DNA from: Ephemerocybe angulata
Taxonomy: Eukaryota; Basidiomycota; Agaricomycetes; Agaricales; Psathyrellaceae
Length of the DNA stretch: 64,000 bases
Direction: 5' to 3'
Assembly: GCA_013368325.1 (NCBI GenBank)
Contig: JAACJK010000221.1
Location: 620,001 to 684,000 of the forward strand
Of this stretch, positions 11,223 to 22,432 are shown one piece after another. The notes below the pieces were generated by a model that was given only the letters and a program-made list of their open reading frames with translations, had not been told where the DNA came from and did not search any database. Made by a program: the position numbers and the translations under genes. The first letter of the stretch is position 1; every line of letters begins with the position of its first letter.

Positions 11223-13464
11223 TCACCCGAAGCGCGCCATACTGGACACAGCCAGAAACCTGCCCACACCTCTCCTCTCATCCATGTGCAACCGCATTTT
11301 CACCATGACATGCAAATCCGTCGCGCCAAAGGTAAGGGAGCACTCAACGTACTTGACCGTACTCATATCTTCCTTCTTGTTGGTACATCGCCCAGGCTCA
11401 TTGTCAAACACCCCGCTCGCCCAAAGATATTCATCGATTCGGGGCTGAAGATAACTCTGCGCCATGCCCTGTAAAGAGCGAAATGGGTAGTCTCCTTCAT
11501 AGAACTCGTCGAAAGGTGTCTCCGTGCTCTGAACCCATGCTGCGTTCAGGTGAAAAACTCTCGGGGCCCTAAGACGAGACCACAGGTTCTTGAGCGCCGC
11601 GTCGGTGAATGTTGGGGGTGTCGACGTCACTTTGTCAGGCTCGATGGCAGAGCCTCCATACCGTGAACTAAGGAAATAGTTGAAACGGTGCTCAATGAGA
11701 GCGACGTGGTATGCGCGCTGACGGGGAGAGTACCATGCGCCTGGGGTTGCCCTGCGTGCTGATGAAAGGCATCAAGCGGCCAGTCAGTCTAAAAATTAGA
11801 TTTGGAAAAGGGTGATGCGACGCACTGATGGTGTCAACTCGGGCAGATGCGCACTCCTTTGAATGGCGCGCGTCCCAGTCCTGCTTCTGGCAGTGCTCTC
11901 CGCAGTATACAAAGGCGGAGCATCCTGAACATTCCCTCGACTTGAGGAGAGTAGCTGAACCCCCACCGGTCACAGCGCCAGGCCGTGATGTGCGCTTCAC
12001 ATCTCTCTGACACTAATTAATGTAGAGCGTAACATGTTTGCACTTAGTGCTAGACACTGAGAGTGACGCAGGGTTAGAGCGTACCTGTAGGTTATCGCAA
12101 AGCACGGTTTTGCCACCCCAAGCGTTGTACACCAAGAGATGTTCTCGCACAGCGATGCCAAATAGCTTCCACCCTTCTCCAAGGGGCTCTGGAGCCCGCC
12201 CAATCACCATCTCCGCTTCCGACCGCCCCTCGAAGTATGATTGAAGCTGCAGGAGAACTGAATTCCATGGGAGGTAGGTTTCTAGCAGCTGGAGACAGTC
12301 AGCTAGAATGCGCGCATTGGGATGCGGGAGGTCTCTCCCAGATGCACACGCTTTGATGAGAGAGACGAGCGTTCCCATGAACCCGTGCGCGAGGGCCAAC
12401 GCAAGGTTGCGCGGCTGGTTATCCGTGGCAAGCCCGAGGATTGCCTGCAGGGCCACCCCCATGCTCACACATAGCTCTTGTGTATACTGTGCCGAGCGCG
12501 GGGCCTTCAGCCTAAACTGCGAGAATTCCCGGAGTGTTGTGGCGATCTTGGGTGCGTAGTCGTGAAGTTCAAAAGCCCTGTGTATGCGAGGGCTCGTGAC
12601 GAGTCGTTCGATGATGACCAGGACGGACTTGAGGTATCCTGAAGCCGCCTCAGGAGACACCTTTGAGAGGCCGTTGCCCGTCAACGCAAACCGTGCCGCG
12701 TTCAGCCTCTTGATTGTCATCAGCGCGACGCGCTGCGGGAGGCCTACCTCGCGTGATCCCATTCGGTCAACAAAGGCTCCTCGCCCCTCGTCCCCAGCGA
12801 TGCAATGCAGAATCAGCGGCACAATACCACATCCCAGATCACTTTCGATGTTCGCATAGGGCTGCCCGTCTTCGTTCTCTGTCGTCCAGAGGCGGATCAC
12901 GAGGTCAATGGAGGTCGTCGACGAACAGAGGCGTTGAAGGATCGATGGGTGGAGTTCGACGATCCTGTCGAGAAGAAAGGCCACGATGTTGGGGAAGGAC
13001 CCGTCAGACCGCGTAAGCTTTGGGAATGGTGCTCTGAGGGTAAGGAAGAAAGACGCCAGTTCTTCAATAAGATCGAACGAGGCTATAATTTTCTCAATTG
13101 TTGTTTGCTTCAAGGAGAGTGAGACGTCGGTTTCTGGGTTGGTGCATCGCTCTGCAATGATTGCGAGACTGGTCAGGGCGTCGAAGGCCGCACCGATCTT
13201 TTCGAACTCTGATTCTCCCCACCCGAATGTATCTGAGTATTGCAGGTTAGGAATGTCGGCAGCCCTCAGAGTCTTCAGGTGGTCATCGAGGACTTTCAAT
13301 GTGTATGGCTTCCGTTTGGAGAGTAATGCAAGCGTATTGCGTGAACGTATCATAAATTCTTGCCGTCCTTTTGCCTGTCGCCGCGAAATGAGAATACCTC
13401 ATCATTAGAGATATTTTTCAAGGTCCAACTGAGCAGGACTTACAGAGTAAAAGTAGTACTCCAT
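11223..13464 (-). CDS. MYND-type zinc-finger protein, paralog 2
   Basis: Four exons: 13464-13444 (MEYYFYS), 13374-12085, 12012-11826 and 11758-11223. Introns are 69, 72 and 67 bp; the coding length is 2,034 bp (677 aa). Exon 3, which holds the MYND finger (CSGCSAFVYCGEHCQKQDW...HSKEC), is 187 bp as in paralog 1. The N-terminal helical region follows paralog 1 closely (RKPYTLK, CSSTTSIDLVIR, PRNLALALAHGFMGT), and the C-terminus has WYSPRQRAYHVALIEHRF and KMRLHMDERRGVGRFLAVSS. Proposed role: MYND-dependent adaptor, partner unknown. The gene lies head-to-tail with paralog 1; the similar 3' flanks show that the duplicated unit included non-coding DNA. Confidence 0.85.
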
Positions 13465-14442
13465 AATACCTGGCGCGCAGTCGTTGGTAAAGTGAAGGAG
13501 GAGTCAAGAATATCCAAGACCTTGGGACTTCATAGACGCCTGGCCCTGAGGACCGAAGTTTCGAAGCCTGCACACCTGGGTGTCACGATGTCAAAGGAAG
13601 ATCGAAGCATCGTCCACCCTAGTGTGGATCCATCCGAGATGCTGACCTAACGTAGTAGATGAGTAAAAGCAGAGCAGAAGTTTCTGAACGGCAGCGTACT
13701 CACCAAACTAAAGGCCGGCAGCGGCGCGGCGAGCGCCTATCAGGACCCTTAGCGCGCTAGGAACTCCCGTCACCAGGTTGACGAAAGGCAAAGCTAAAAC
13801 GTAGACTACTTACTGAGCTGCAGTACTGTAGTTAAAATAGGGTGCCAAACTATGTATGAATTCCCAGTAGTCATGTTCCTCAACCGACCAACTTGCCCAG
13901 CTGTACGACTATCGTGTGGCGGCAATTTCGTTTCCGGCGCAACGAGCGAGTATACGAGCTCATTCCATCCCCCTCCCCCCCCCCCCCAAATCTTTCCAGG
14001 GGGAGGCTAGGCAGGCTAGGCTTCCATGTTGCATAACCCGCTGTTCAAGGGGGCACAAGGGGGCAAGAAGCTAGGAGCTGTGAATGAGCGAGATGTTGTT
14101 GTATTCATGCTGGAATTCGAGAGAGCTGGGTTTTTGAAGCTGAGATGAAGGGTGAATATCGACGTTATCGTTATTCGTCGACACCTGCATGGTGGTTGCT
14201 GGAAAGAAGCGACTACGAGCGCTTTTCAAATTTCGGTGCCGATTTGGGGTTTGGGCGGATCAAAATCTCCTTTCGTTCCGAACCAACCGCAAACTCCTTC
14301 TCTCCTCTACTACTAGCTCCCTTGTCCCACCAGATGAGATCCCAAGATTTGGGAAGTTAATGCTTGCACGATGAGCATGGAATATGTCTGTATTTGTCAG
14401 TTACTACCAGAGTAAGCACTGGCCGTTACACTCCGAAGATGG
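13465..14442. other. Spacer between MYND paralogs 2 and 3
   Basis: No supported gene. It contains the GAAGCATC-type upstream box of paralog 2 (about 13590-13610), a poly(C) run near 13973-13987, and a segment at about 14178-14260 that resembles 19014-19100 (GTCGACACCTGCAT followed by GTGCCGATTTG). Confidence 0.45.
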
Positions 14443-15901
14443 CTAAGTGTGTTTGTGTGTGTAGACTCCCCCAAAGCGCGCCATACTAGCCACACTCAGA
14501 AACCTGCCCACCCCCCTCCTCTCGTCCCAATGTAGCCGCATCTTCACCATAACATGCACCTCCGTCGACTTGCTGAGGTTGAACGTACACTCCACATATT
14601 TCACCGTGCGCCTATCCTCCTCTTGAGCAGCGTTCCCAAGCTCAACTTCACCTTTGAGCGCCCCGCTCTCCTTGAGATATTCATCCATCCGCGGTTGAAG
14701 GTAGCCAAGTTCTGTTGCACACGGCAACGGACGCAACGGGTACTGGCCTTGTTTTATCTCCAGAAACGGGCCCGCCGACCCGTACACCGACGATGCCTTC
14801 AAATGGAAGAACCTCGAGCTTTTCATTATCCCATCCTGCTCCAGAACCGCGAGTGCAATGGCACTGAATATCGGAGGCGCCATCGTCCCCGCTTTATAGG
14901 CTCGAGTGATCACGCATGGGTCCGCGCACCTCGCAAGGAGGCAATTGAATCGATACTCGATGATGGCGACGTGGTACGCGCGCTGGTGGGGGGAGTACCA
15001 TGCCCCTGGAGCTGCTTTGCGTGCTAATTCGCGGCGACGCCAATCAGCTGGGTAATCATGATTTCTGCAGCAATGCGACCTACTGATGGAGTCAATCCTA
15101 GCACTTGTGCATTCAGTGGAATGCCTGGCGTCCCAATCCTCCCTCTGGCAAAGCTCCCCACAGTACACAAAGGCAGAACAGCCTGAACATTCCCTTGAGA
15201 TAGGAGGGGATGCCGCCATATCGCCGCGGTTAATAGCGCGTTGGCACTTGCCATTCCAAGTTGTTAGACTCGGCTCTCGCAACTGGATAAGGTGCAAGAA
15301 ACATACCTCCAAGTTATCGCATAACCTAACCTTGCTGTCCCACAGATCGTGCACTTGGAAATGCTCCCACAGGGCGACATTGAAAGTTCGCCATCGCCTG
15401 CCAAGTAATTCCGAAATACGCCCTGCTGTCTTCTCCGCTTCCAACCATACCTTGCTGGTGTAGTACGGTCGGAGCTGTGCAAGAACGGCAGGCCACGGGA
15501 GGTAGCTTTGAAGGCCGGAGATGCAGATGGATAGGTTCCCCGGGCCTTCCTGCCACGCCTGACACACCTTGAGGAGTGAGACGAGCGTGTCCATGAACCC
15601 ATGCTCGAGGGCCAGCGCAAGATTCCGAGGCTGGTTGCTCTGTGCGCTGCAAAGGATCGCCCGCATTGTTACTGTCACGCATATGCCCAGATCATTCGGA
15701 CACTGGCTCGGGTCCAGTACCTGTAGAGGCTGCGCAAAGCTTTGAATTGTCTCCGCGAGCTTGCGAGCGTAGTCGTGGTGCTCAAAGGCCCTTTGCATGA
15801 GAGGGTCCACGACGAGCCGGTCGATGATGAGGATGAGTTCCCTGAGGTAAGTCAGTGCAGCCCTGACGGTCTCCCCGTGCCCCTCCAGCGCCTTAATACG
15901 C

Positions 15902-15906
15902 GCTGC
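15902..15906. repeat. Target-site duplication GCTGC, left
   Basis: Five bases directly before the TGTAAC of the left LTR, repeated at 17729-17733 directly after the right LTR. Confidence 0.9.
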
Positions 15907-16089
15907 TGTAACGACATTCCCACGTCTTACGTACACATTACCTATATCTCGCCCGTTGTCCACTCCTCTTCTCTCTAGCTTACCATCGTACCACTTGTCA
16001 CCGTCCTCTTGTCTACGCCAATAGACGTCGTTCATTTCATTTTGGCTTCCTCTCAGTGAACGCTCGCTATAGCCGATAGCAGCGTTACA
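15907..16089 (+). repeat. Left LTR (183 bp)
   Basis: Starts TGTAACGACATTCCC and ends AGCAGCGTTACA; apparently identical to 17546-17728. Confidence 0.93.
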
Positions 16090-16375
16090 CTTTTTTTTTG
16101 AAATCCCCTTTCTCGTCTTTGGGCTTGACGCCGCCACGCCGCTTTCCCTGTTTTGCTTTTCGACACCCGCCGTGGCCAACCCTGACGAAACACCAATCCA
16201 CGTCACTCGCCAAGTCGCTGGAGATAGCAATCTTCCTCTGCTTTCCGGTATCACGACCAACTCGCTGAATCCCAACGCTCGCAGTCGCTCGAACTCGCGT
16301 GCCCTCCCTCCACATCAACGTCTCCCTATTCCACAGCCGTCCCCTCGCCCGCCTAAGGCTCAACGACAATCAAAG

Positions 16376-17275
16376 ATGACGACTACATCTACCCCCCGCC
16401 TTGATCTCCCATCCCTGTCAGATCCCCTCACGGCGAGTTCCGTCAAGGCTTGGCTTGAGCGTTGCGAGGATGCATTCGAGGCCTGGAGTATGATGAACCC
16501 GGAGAAGGAACTCAAACCCGCCCTCAAGATCCTTCTCGCCGGGCTAAAGATGGAGGCTCTCGAGGCCAGCCAGTGGTGGGGCGAAAACCGGGACACGCTG
16601 AAGGCTCTGACGACGTTCTCCGAGTTCTCCACGAAGATCAAGGAGAGATTCTTACCTTCTGGATGGAAGATGGACGCACTTGCTGTTTTCTACGCGGTAC
16701 GCCAGCACAATCTACCCTTCACCGACTTCGTCGCGGCTCTGCAAAGCGCTCGCGGGATTCTTAGCGCAGCCGGACTTGGCTACAAAATCTCGGATCCTAC
16801 GTTCAAGCATCATCTCCTGTTCTTCTGCCACCCGCTCTTGTCCCTTCGTGTCCGCACTCTTGTTGGTAACACCTACGACAGCACCAAAATCGACTCTCTT
16901 ATCAACCTCATGGCGTCAACTTGGGCTTCTATGATTGCTGAAGGCATCACGTCGCAGGAGCCCACTTCCTTGTCGAAATCTTCACACACAACCTTGTCTA
17001 CTTCGGAACGAAATGCACTGCGAGCCGCCGGCGGCTGTTTCCGCTGCAGGAAGACCCCCGCTTCTCCAGGCTGGGTCGCTCACACCTCGAAGACTTGCCC
17101 TGGCGACCCCTCTCAAGGTATCACACCGGCCCCCACCTCCGCCGTTGTCTCTGCAGTGTCACACAAATATGACGACTCAGACGACGATGTCGTTCCTATC
17201 AAGACGATCGCAGCGAACCTCGGTCAACTTGTTAGATCGTACGAGACCTCTGATGGTGAAGATGACTCTTTTTGA
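16376..17275 (+). CDS. Gag-like protein of the LTR element
   Basis: 299 aa from the first ATG (MTTTSTPRLD); the frame is open upstream to 16172 without an ATG. The centre resembles the retrotransposon Gag/capsid region (ERFLPSGWKMDALAVFYAVRQ, then PFTDFVAALQSARGIL). Near the C-terminus is a zinc-knuckle-like motif CFRC...H...C with spacing C-x2-C-x11-H-x4-C, a loop longer than the canonical CCHC. The tail is acidic (DDSDDD). Expected to form the particle and bind element RNA. No pol frame follows before the polypurine tract. Confidence 0.8.
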   Translation: MTTTSTPRLDLPSLSDPLTASSVKAWLERCEDAFEAWSMMNPEKELKPALKILLAGLKMEALEASQWWGENRDTLKALTTFSEFSTKIKERFLPSGWKMDALAVFYAVRQHNLPFTDFVAALQSARGILSAAGLGYKISDPTFKHHLLFFCHPLLSLRVRTLVGNTYDSTKIDSLINLMASTWASMIAEGITSQEPTSLSKSSHTTLSTSERNALRAAGGCFRCRKTPASPGWVAHTSKTCPGDPSQGITPAPTSAVVSAVSHKYDDSDDDVVPIKTIAANLGQLVRSYETSDGEDDSF

Positions 17276-17532
17276 TCTGCCACTGTATGTTTTTCTGTTT
17301 CTCCTTTTATATTTCGAGTTTTACTTCTTTCTTCGGCCCGATAATGAACTACAATCGTGTTCTGCGTCCTCTTGATTTCTTTGCGATACCTATCTTCCGA
17401 TGTTCCTGACTATAATTGCGGTTTCCCACCCCTTCATTATCTTGCGATATCTTACGACTAGGTGTTCCTAACTTCGTTACGGATTCTTTTCATGGCTGTC
17501 TTTCGTTTGATTATCCCCGTTTCTTTTCTTCA

Positions 17533-17545
17533 GAGGATGGAAGAG
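17533..17545 (+). other. Putative polypurine tract
   Basis: Purine-rich GAGGATGGAAGAG directly upstream of the right LTR, the usual site of plus-strand priming. Confidence 0.6.
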
Positions 17546-17728
17546 TGTAACGACATTCCCACGTCTTACGTACACATTACCTATATCTCGCCCGTTGTCC
17601 ACTCCTCTTCTCTCTAGCTTACCATCGTACCACTTGTCACCGTCCTCTTGTCTACGCCAATAGACGTCGTTCATTTCATTTTGGCTTCCTCTCAGTGAAC
17701 GCTCGCTATAGCCGATAGCAGCGTTACA
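17546..17728 (+). repeat. Right LTR (183 bp)
   Basis: Apparently identical copy of 15907-16089; followed by the second GCTGC. Confidence 0.93.
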
Positions 17729-19374
17729 GCTGCGTCCAGGCGTTGGATGGTCCGCCGGGCAACGCGCCTCGGGAAGCCCGCCTCGCGCGAGCCTATTCGA
17801 TCAATGAAAACGGCGAGCCCCTCGTCGTTCAGGACGCAGTGCACCATCAGCCGAACAATCGGACATCCTCCTGGGGATTCAGACTCTATGTTCGCGCATG
17901 GTTGCTTGTCTCTGCCCTTGCCTGCTGTTAGCGTCCAGAGGCGGAGTACGAGGTCGATGGAGGTCGTCGACGAACACATGTACTGGAAAATCGATGGGTC
18001 AAGGCTAAGGAGAACCAGCAGGCCCTGGGCCACTACTTGGGAATATTCTTCACGACGGTCCACACAGTCTGGTAGGAAGTTTGGCCTTTCCAGTGTCGCG
18101 GGAGAGACTAAGTAGGATGTCAAGTCTTCGATGACGTCGAATGAAGCTAGGAGACGATCGATGGTAGCTTGCTTTGTCGAGGGAGATATGGGGCTGGCAG
18201 GGTCCATGCAACGCAGCGCGACGAACATCAGTCCTTTCATGGCATAATGAGCCGTTCCCCACTGTGAGTCCTGTGCATATCGCGGATTGGCACTGTCGTC
18301 GTGCTTGAGTATCTCCAGGAGGTCCTCAATGCTCTTCAGCGTGTTTGGATTATTCCTCAGTGCGATTAGGTTGCGCTCCTGCGCCCTGAATTCCTGGCGC
18401 CGTTCAAAGGACCAAGCCCCCTGGTACATTACTCGTCAGGCAACCATTCCAGGTACATATTGTCTAGAAAGAGCTTACAGAGCAAAGGTAGGGATCCATG
18501 GCTGGTGGCCGCTGTGGTGAAAGAGTGGGAACTTCCAAAATGGCTTCGACGTTTCGTAAATTGCCTCGATGCGAAGCGTCGAAGCCACCCCTGAATGTCA
18601 CATAATGACACAGATCAAAGCAAAATGGAAGCATCACGCATCCTGGCGAGGATGCTCTCTACGATGATGAAGTCGACAGAAGGTCTTTAAATCTACATAT
18701 CTTGTCAATGTTTGCTTGTTAACATACGTAGAATCAGCCGACCACTTATCACAAGTCTTCACGCGGGCGCGCCTAATAAATCAGCTATTTAGCGCCCTTA
18801 CTTCTCGATAAGTTGAAGGCCGTTCGAGCGACCAACTGTAACTTAAGTACAGGCAGCGACCAAAAACCGAGCTCATAGGGACTCTACGTTATGGACATCT
18901 CGAGGTATATAGTCCCTCAGTACGATCCGACAAGACGCGTACAAGAAATGCACGCGCCGAAACCGGCCATCCGACTCTCACCTCACACCAATGGATTAGC
19001 CTTGCTCGTCCGACGTCGACACCTGCATAGTGGTTAAAGAAGGGACCGACGCTTTCCGTGCCGATTTGTGGATTGGGAGGGTTTGGGCCAATCAATTCCT
19101 GGACACTGTAAGTGGAAAGGTTTTGTCGCGTTTCGAACAAATTTTTGGCTTGCAAAAAACAACCCTTACCCGATTAGGAAGTGGTCCACCATATGGAGAT
19201 AGACGGTCCGGCCAGTCCGCTTTGACCAAAAAAAAACACATTTCATTTGCACCACAACGGGCATCGTCTCTTGTCGATACATCGTTGTGAGCTTCTGCCA
19301 ACGAGGACCGAACCTCCAGGGATTTGATACAAGGATTTGATATACAAGTCCTCTGCGCGTTTGCTGCGTGTTTT

Positions 19375-19622
19375 GCTTCTAGCGGATGGCTCTGGCTCTC
19401 AGCGTAGAAACGCTGAGCACTGTCGTTCGCGCTGGTTCTCTTCCAAGTTTCGTATGAGGACTGTCTGTAGTTTTTATAGCAAAGTCGCTACCGTCCTAAG
19501 TCATTTCACCCCGCATTCATGTATACCACGTGATGATAGCCTTGTGATAGCCCGCGGATTCACCAGCCGCTGAATTCTCGGCGTTTCTGCGCTGGGTATG
19601 GCCGTACGGTTGATACTAGAAA
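19375..19622. repeat. MITE-like imperfect inverted repeat pair
   Basis: TTCTAG plus CAGCGTAGAAACGCTGAG on the left match, in inverse orientation, CTCGGCGTTTCTGCGCTG plus CTAGAA on the right, about 200 bp apart. The left arm is itself a perfect hairpin (CTCAGCGT, 4-nt loop, ACGCTGAG at 19398-19417). No coding capacity and no clear target duplication. Confidence 0.35.
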
Positions 19623-20517
19623 AATCATCGCCATATTACTTCCCTTCCGCTAACTTCTAAGCCGTTACGCAACCACTGCCCTAGGGCCCACTTAAAACAA
19701 ACTTCAAAAGTGTTCCATTCATGGCACGGCTTGCTATTGGCGAATGTTGGGCGAATGATGGAGTCACGCCGGTCTAAATGCTCAGCAACTAATGGGGACG
19801 GGGTACTTACACCGTTGCACGCTCTCCCCTGGGCCCTATAAATTGCAGAACGGAGGCGCAACACGCCGGCAGAGATTGACGGAGGCGGTCCACGGGCACA
19901 GTTGCAACCACACAGCCCCGGCAAGCTGCAGGCGAAGCCTGCAAGGCGTCGCGAAGAGACGAAGCGTAAGCTTGTAGATGAGCCATATGAAGGGACATCT
20001 ATCTATACTGTCCGATAGATTAAGGTAGGTGTGTGTGTGTGTGTATTTTCTAAGGTCGAAAGGGGCCACTCATACTGACCATCGACCCCCGGGGTGATTA
20101 CGAGGGAACTCTCCAACCTCATCATGCCCGGTACCGGCCCAGGGCTGAGGGCGACTGACCTCACAAGGTTGTCCATCCCTCAGAAGCTGAACCGGCGTGG
20201 AGTTCATACATGAATCTACATAAAGCTGTTACCTACTATGCTACTCTACCCATGTTCTCCCCATCTGATGACTCTATGGCAGCTTAGTTTGAGTTATGCG
20301 GGTACGTTAGAGGATGCTCACCGGATGGCGTGTTTACGTTCCGCAGATATTTTGCTGCAATGTTCATTGAGTAAGGGGGGTGGATTAGTAGGGCCATTGG
20401 CATCAATTGCGCAGTGTCCTGTTCCGAGGCATTTTGACTCGGGTACATTGCGGGGTGAGCCCGTTTTGCGCCAAGACATTGCGCCAAGGATTGCGGCGGT
20501 ATCAATGATACCATCAG

Positions 20518-20667
20518 TTCGAGGCGATCACCTGGACCGGATGTTCTCACCTAAGTAGTCAACGATCACTCTGACTCATGTTCTCCTGGTTTTTCGAAGC
20601 GATCACCTGGACCGGATGTTCTCACCTAAGTAGTCAACGATCACTCTGACTCATGTTCTCCTGGTTT
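20518..20667. repeat. 75-bp tandem duplication
   Basis: A 69-bp block (20524-20592) starting GCGATCACCTGGACCGG is repeated exactly at 20599-20667 with a 75-bp period. Confidence 0.9.
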
Positions 20668-20755
20668 CGGCCCCTGGCTTCTGCTATTGTCGCTTGTATG
20701 ATTCACCCTCCTAATTCTTGGGATATACGGAACGCCAGTATGGTTACATTTACTC

Positions 20756-22432
20756 TCAGTCTACCTGCATCAAGGCCACGTCCTCCTTCATCGGGCTCTC
20801 GAGAAAACCATGGTGATCCTGACCAGGCTTGTCGTCGTCATACTCAAATTCGCCATCCTCGACCACTATTTCCTCAACACCAAATTCGTCAAACCCTCTG
20901 GATCGCTTGTAGCTCGTCTCCTTTCGTTCGAAGAGCTCACCGTCCTCGGTTTCGTATCCGCCCGACCCATACCCCTCATCGTGCAAGGTTGTGTCCGAGA
21001 TGAAATCAGAGGGTGTTGTTTCTGCTGCCCTTAGTGGCTTGTATTGAGTCGAGTGGACCCTCGATCGTTTAGTCGGTGGGTTTGGTTCTGGGGCAGCGTC
21101 GCTCAGGTACAGTCTCTTCCTCCTTGACATTGTCCCTGCAGTCGACACTTGATTGACTTGCTTGCTGACACGAATCTAGGGCACGAAGTGTCGAAATATC
21201 AGCTAGGGCATTGTACAGGATGATGTTGCGCTTCGTACCTCTCGTGGCTCCGAACTCAGCAATGTCAATGCTCTAAGGTTGAGCAGGACACGATATCGGC
21301 CTTCCTTGATAGGGATCCCGACGAACGAAAACAGAATCTCGACGACGTCTCCAGGCTTAAATAGCACAGGATCGTAGGCGCTATGTCTAAGTCGCAGTTA
21401 TTGTATCGGTTCATTCATTTGATGAGGTAGGGAACAAAAACTCACTCAAGTATTCCAGCTTCCGTCTCGTTTGCCCTGCAATACTCGACTCGATTGTCCG
21501 GGCCATGGATAAACACGTCTGGTTGGAGGCTACGCAGAATCCCATGGTCGTCAACCCCTGGGAGAAACGCCTCGTTCTTCTCGTGAGGTATCAGTTTACG
21601 GTCTGTGAAGTACCTCGCATGGGCTTCTATGCTGCGATCGCCTTCGTAAGGCAGGAAGTCGAGAGGCATGACCGCGCAACCGGGCAGATGGAGTGAGAAG
21701 GCGTCAGAAATTTCGCTGACTTTCTCCCAAGTTCGTTCGAACTGGCTCATTCCAAGTGCCGTGAGCTTCACATGCTGTCGTAAGTTTCGTATGTACGATA
21801 GAGATTGCACTTTCCTGCGATTTCCGTGAACATAGTCAGTCGAAGTTCGAACAAATCTTGGAGACGCGGTTCTGATTTACTCACGGTTTATTGCGTAGAG
21901 GCGGCAAGATCATGGAGCATAGTATACCTTGCATCCTGAAAACCATTTCTTCCTCAATTCCATCATTCTCTGCCATGATCCTGACGGACGGAGGCCATTT
22001 GAGGGTCTTGAGTTGTATGTCGGAGACCTATCGATGTACTGGGTTAGGTGCGCCGTGCGTAACACTGAGAAACTCACATCGAACGTGTTTAAATCTACAA
22101 TACCATCAGGAGCCTTTGACTTCTCCGTTTCGTAGATCTTGTTGAGTATCTCGCCTGTGCATCAGTTAGCCCACAATTACGTCCGCGTCGAGTGACTAGT
22201 GATCTCGTACGAGCTCTGACTCCGTTGTAATCGAGGTTCATATCGAAGAATCGAGCCTGATACTGAATAGCAGAATGAATAATCGTTTACCTTTTATACT
22301 TTCCAGTTCTCTAGCCACCTCACCCTCAGGTACTGTAGGGCATCGCCATAGCTTGTGGTCGGGATTAGTGAGACCCTCTGATCGGTCATCGCGTGAGCTG
22401 CGTCTGTGGGGCTTCGTCGTCGCCCCACACAG
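20756..22432 (-). CDS. Multi-exon protein of unknown function (5' end unresolved)
   Basis: Six exons fit in one continuous frame: 22432-22291, 22154-22078, 22027-21885, 21814-21446, 21380-21239 and 21175-20756, all with GT-AG borders. Further 5' exons are likely. The middle part is well structured (HLPGCAVMPLDFLPYEGDRS; GILDAYDPVLFKPGDVVEIL; IKEGRYRVLLNLRALTLL), and the last exon is acidic with basic nuclear-signal-like runs (MSRRKRLYL, TKRSRVH) and a terminal KEDVALMQVD. No known domain was recognised. It lies divergently, 467 bp from the 16-exon gene and next to a Helitron. A DNA-associated role is a guess from composition only. Confidence 0.6.

Larger units (their letters stand above)
15907..17728 (+). 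mobile_element. Non-autonomous, gag-only LTR retrotransposon
   Basis: 1,822 bp, bounded by two 183-bp direct repeats that begin TGTAAC and end GTTACA, and by a GCTGC target duplication. The LTRs appear identical by reading, which implies recent insertion. The 1,456-bp interior encodes one Gag-like protein and no protease, reverse transcriptase, RNase H or integrase. A purine-rich tract (GAGGATGGAAGAG, about 17533-17545) abuts the right LTR as a likely polypurine tract. No convincing tRNA primer site was seen after the left LTR. Mobilisation by a partner element is inferred. It lies antisense to the MYND gene it interrupts. Confidence 0.92.
14443..18499 (-). pseudogene. MYND-type zinc-finger paralog 3, split by a young LTR retrotransposon
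   Basis: Exons as read: 18499-18479 (MDPYLCS), 18420-17729, then after the inserted element 15901-15307, 15246-15084 and 15023-14443. The insertion falls in exon 2 at an LDAA peptide stretch. If the element and one copy of its 5-bp duplication are ignored, exon 2 is 1,287 bp and stays in frame, so the host frame carries no other visible lesion. The MYND finger is CSGCSAFVYCGELCQREDW...HSTEC; the C-terminal domain has WYSPHQRAYHVAIIEYRF and KMRLHWDERRGVGRFLSVASMARFG. Both downstream introns are 60 bp and stop-free. As it stands the N-terminal part runs into the 3' LTR and stops, so the full product is probably not made from this allele. Confidence 0.8.
18500..20755. other. Repeat-rich intergenic region
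   Basis: No supported gene. It contains: upstream sequence of MYND paralog 3 with a GAAGCATCACGC box near 18630; a segment at 18893-18960 (GACATCTCGAGGTATA...) that recurs at 60110-60180; a stretch at 19014-19100 related to 14178-14260; a MITE-like inverted pair at 19375-19622; a (GT)n run near 20031-20044; and a 75-bp tandem duplication at 20518-20667. The frame at 20238-20558 has no recognisable motif and overlaps the duplication. Confidence 0.4.

Noticed and set aside
16090..16110. Primer-binding site after the left LTR
   Set aside because: The sequence is a T-run followed by GAAATCCCC, with no clear match to a tRNA 3' end.
14443..16275. Single 610-codon minus-strand frame as one normal gene
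   Set aside because: It crosses an LTR border and two good introns; its first third is antisense of the retroelement. Treated as a possible chimera only.
20238..20558. 106-codon plus-strand frame as a gene
   Set aside because: No motif, overlaps a recent tandem duplication, no promoter or splice evidence.
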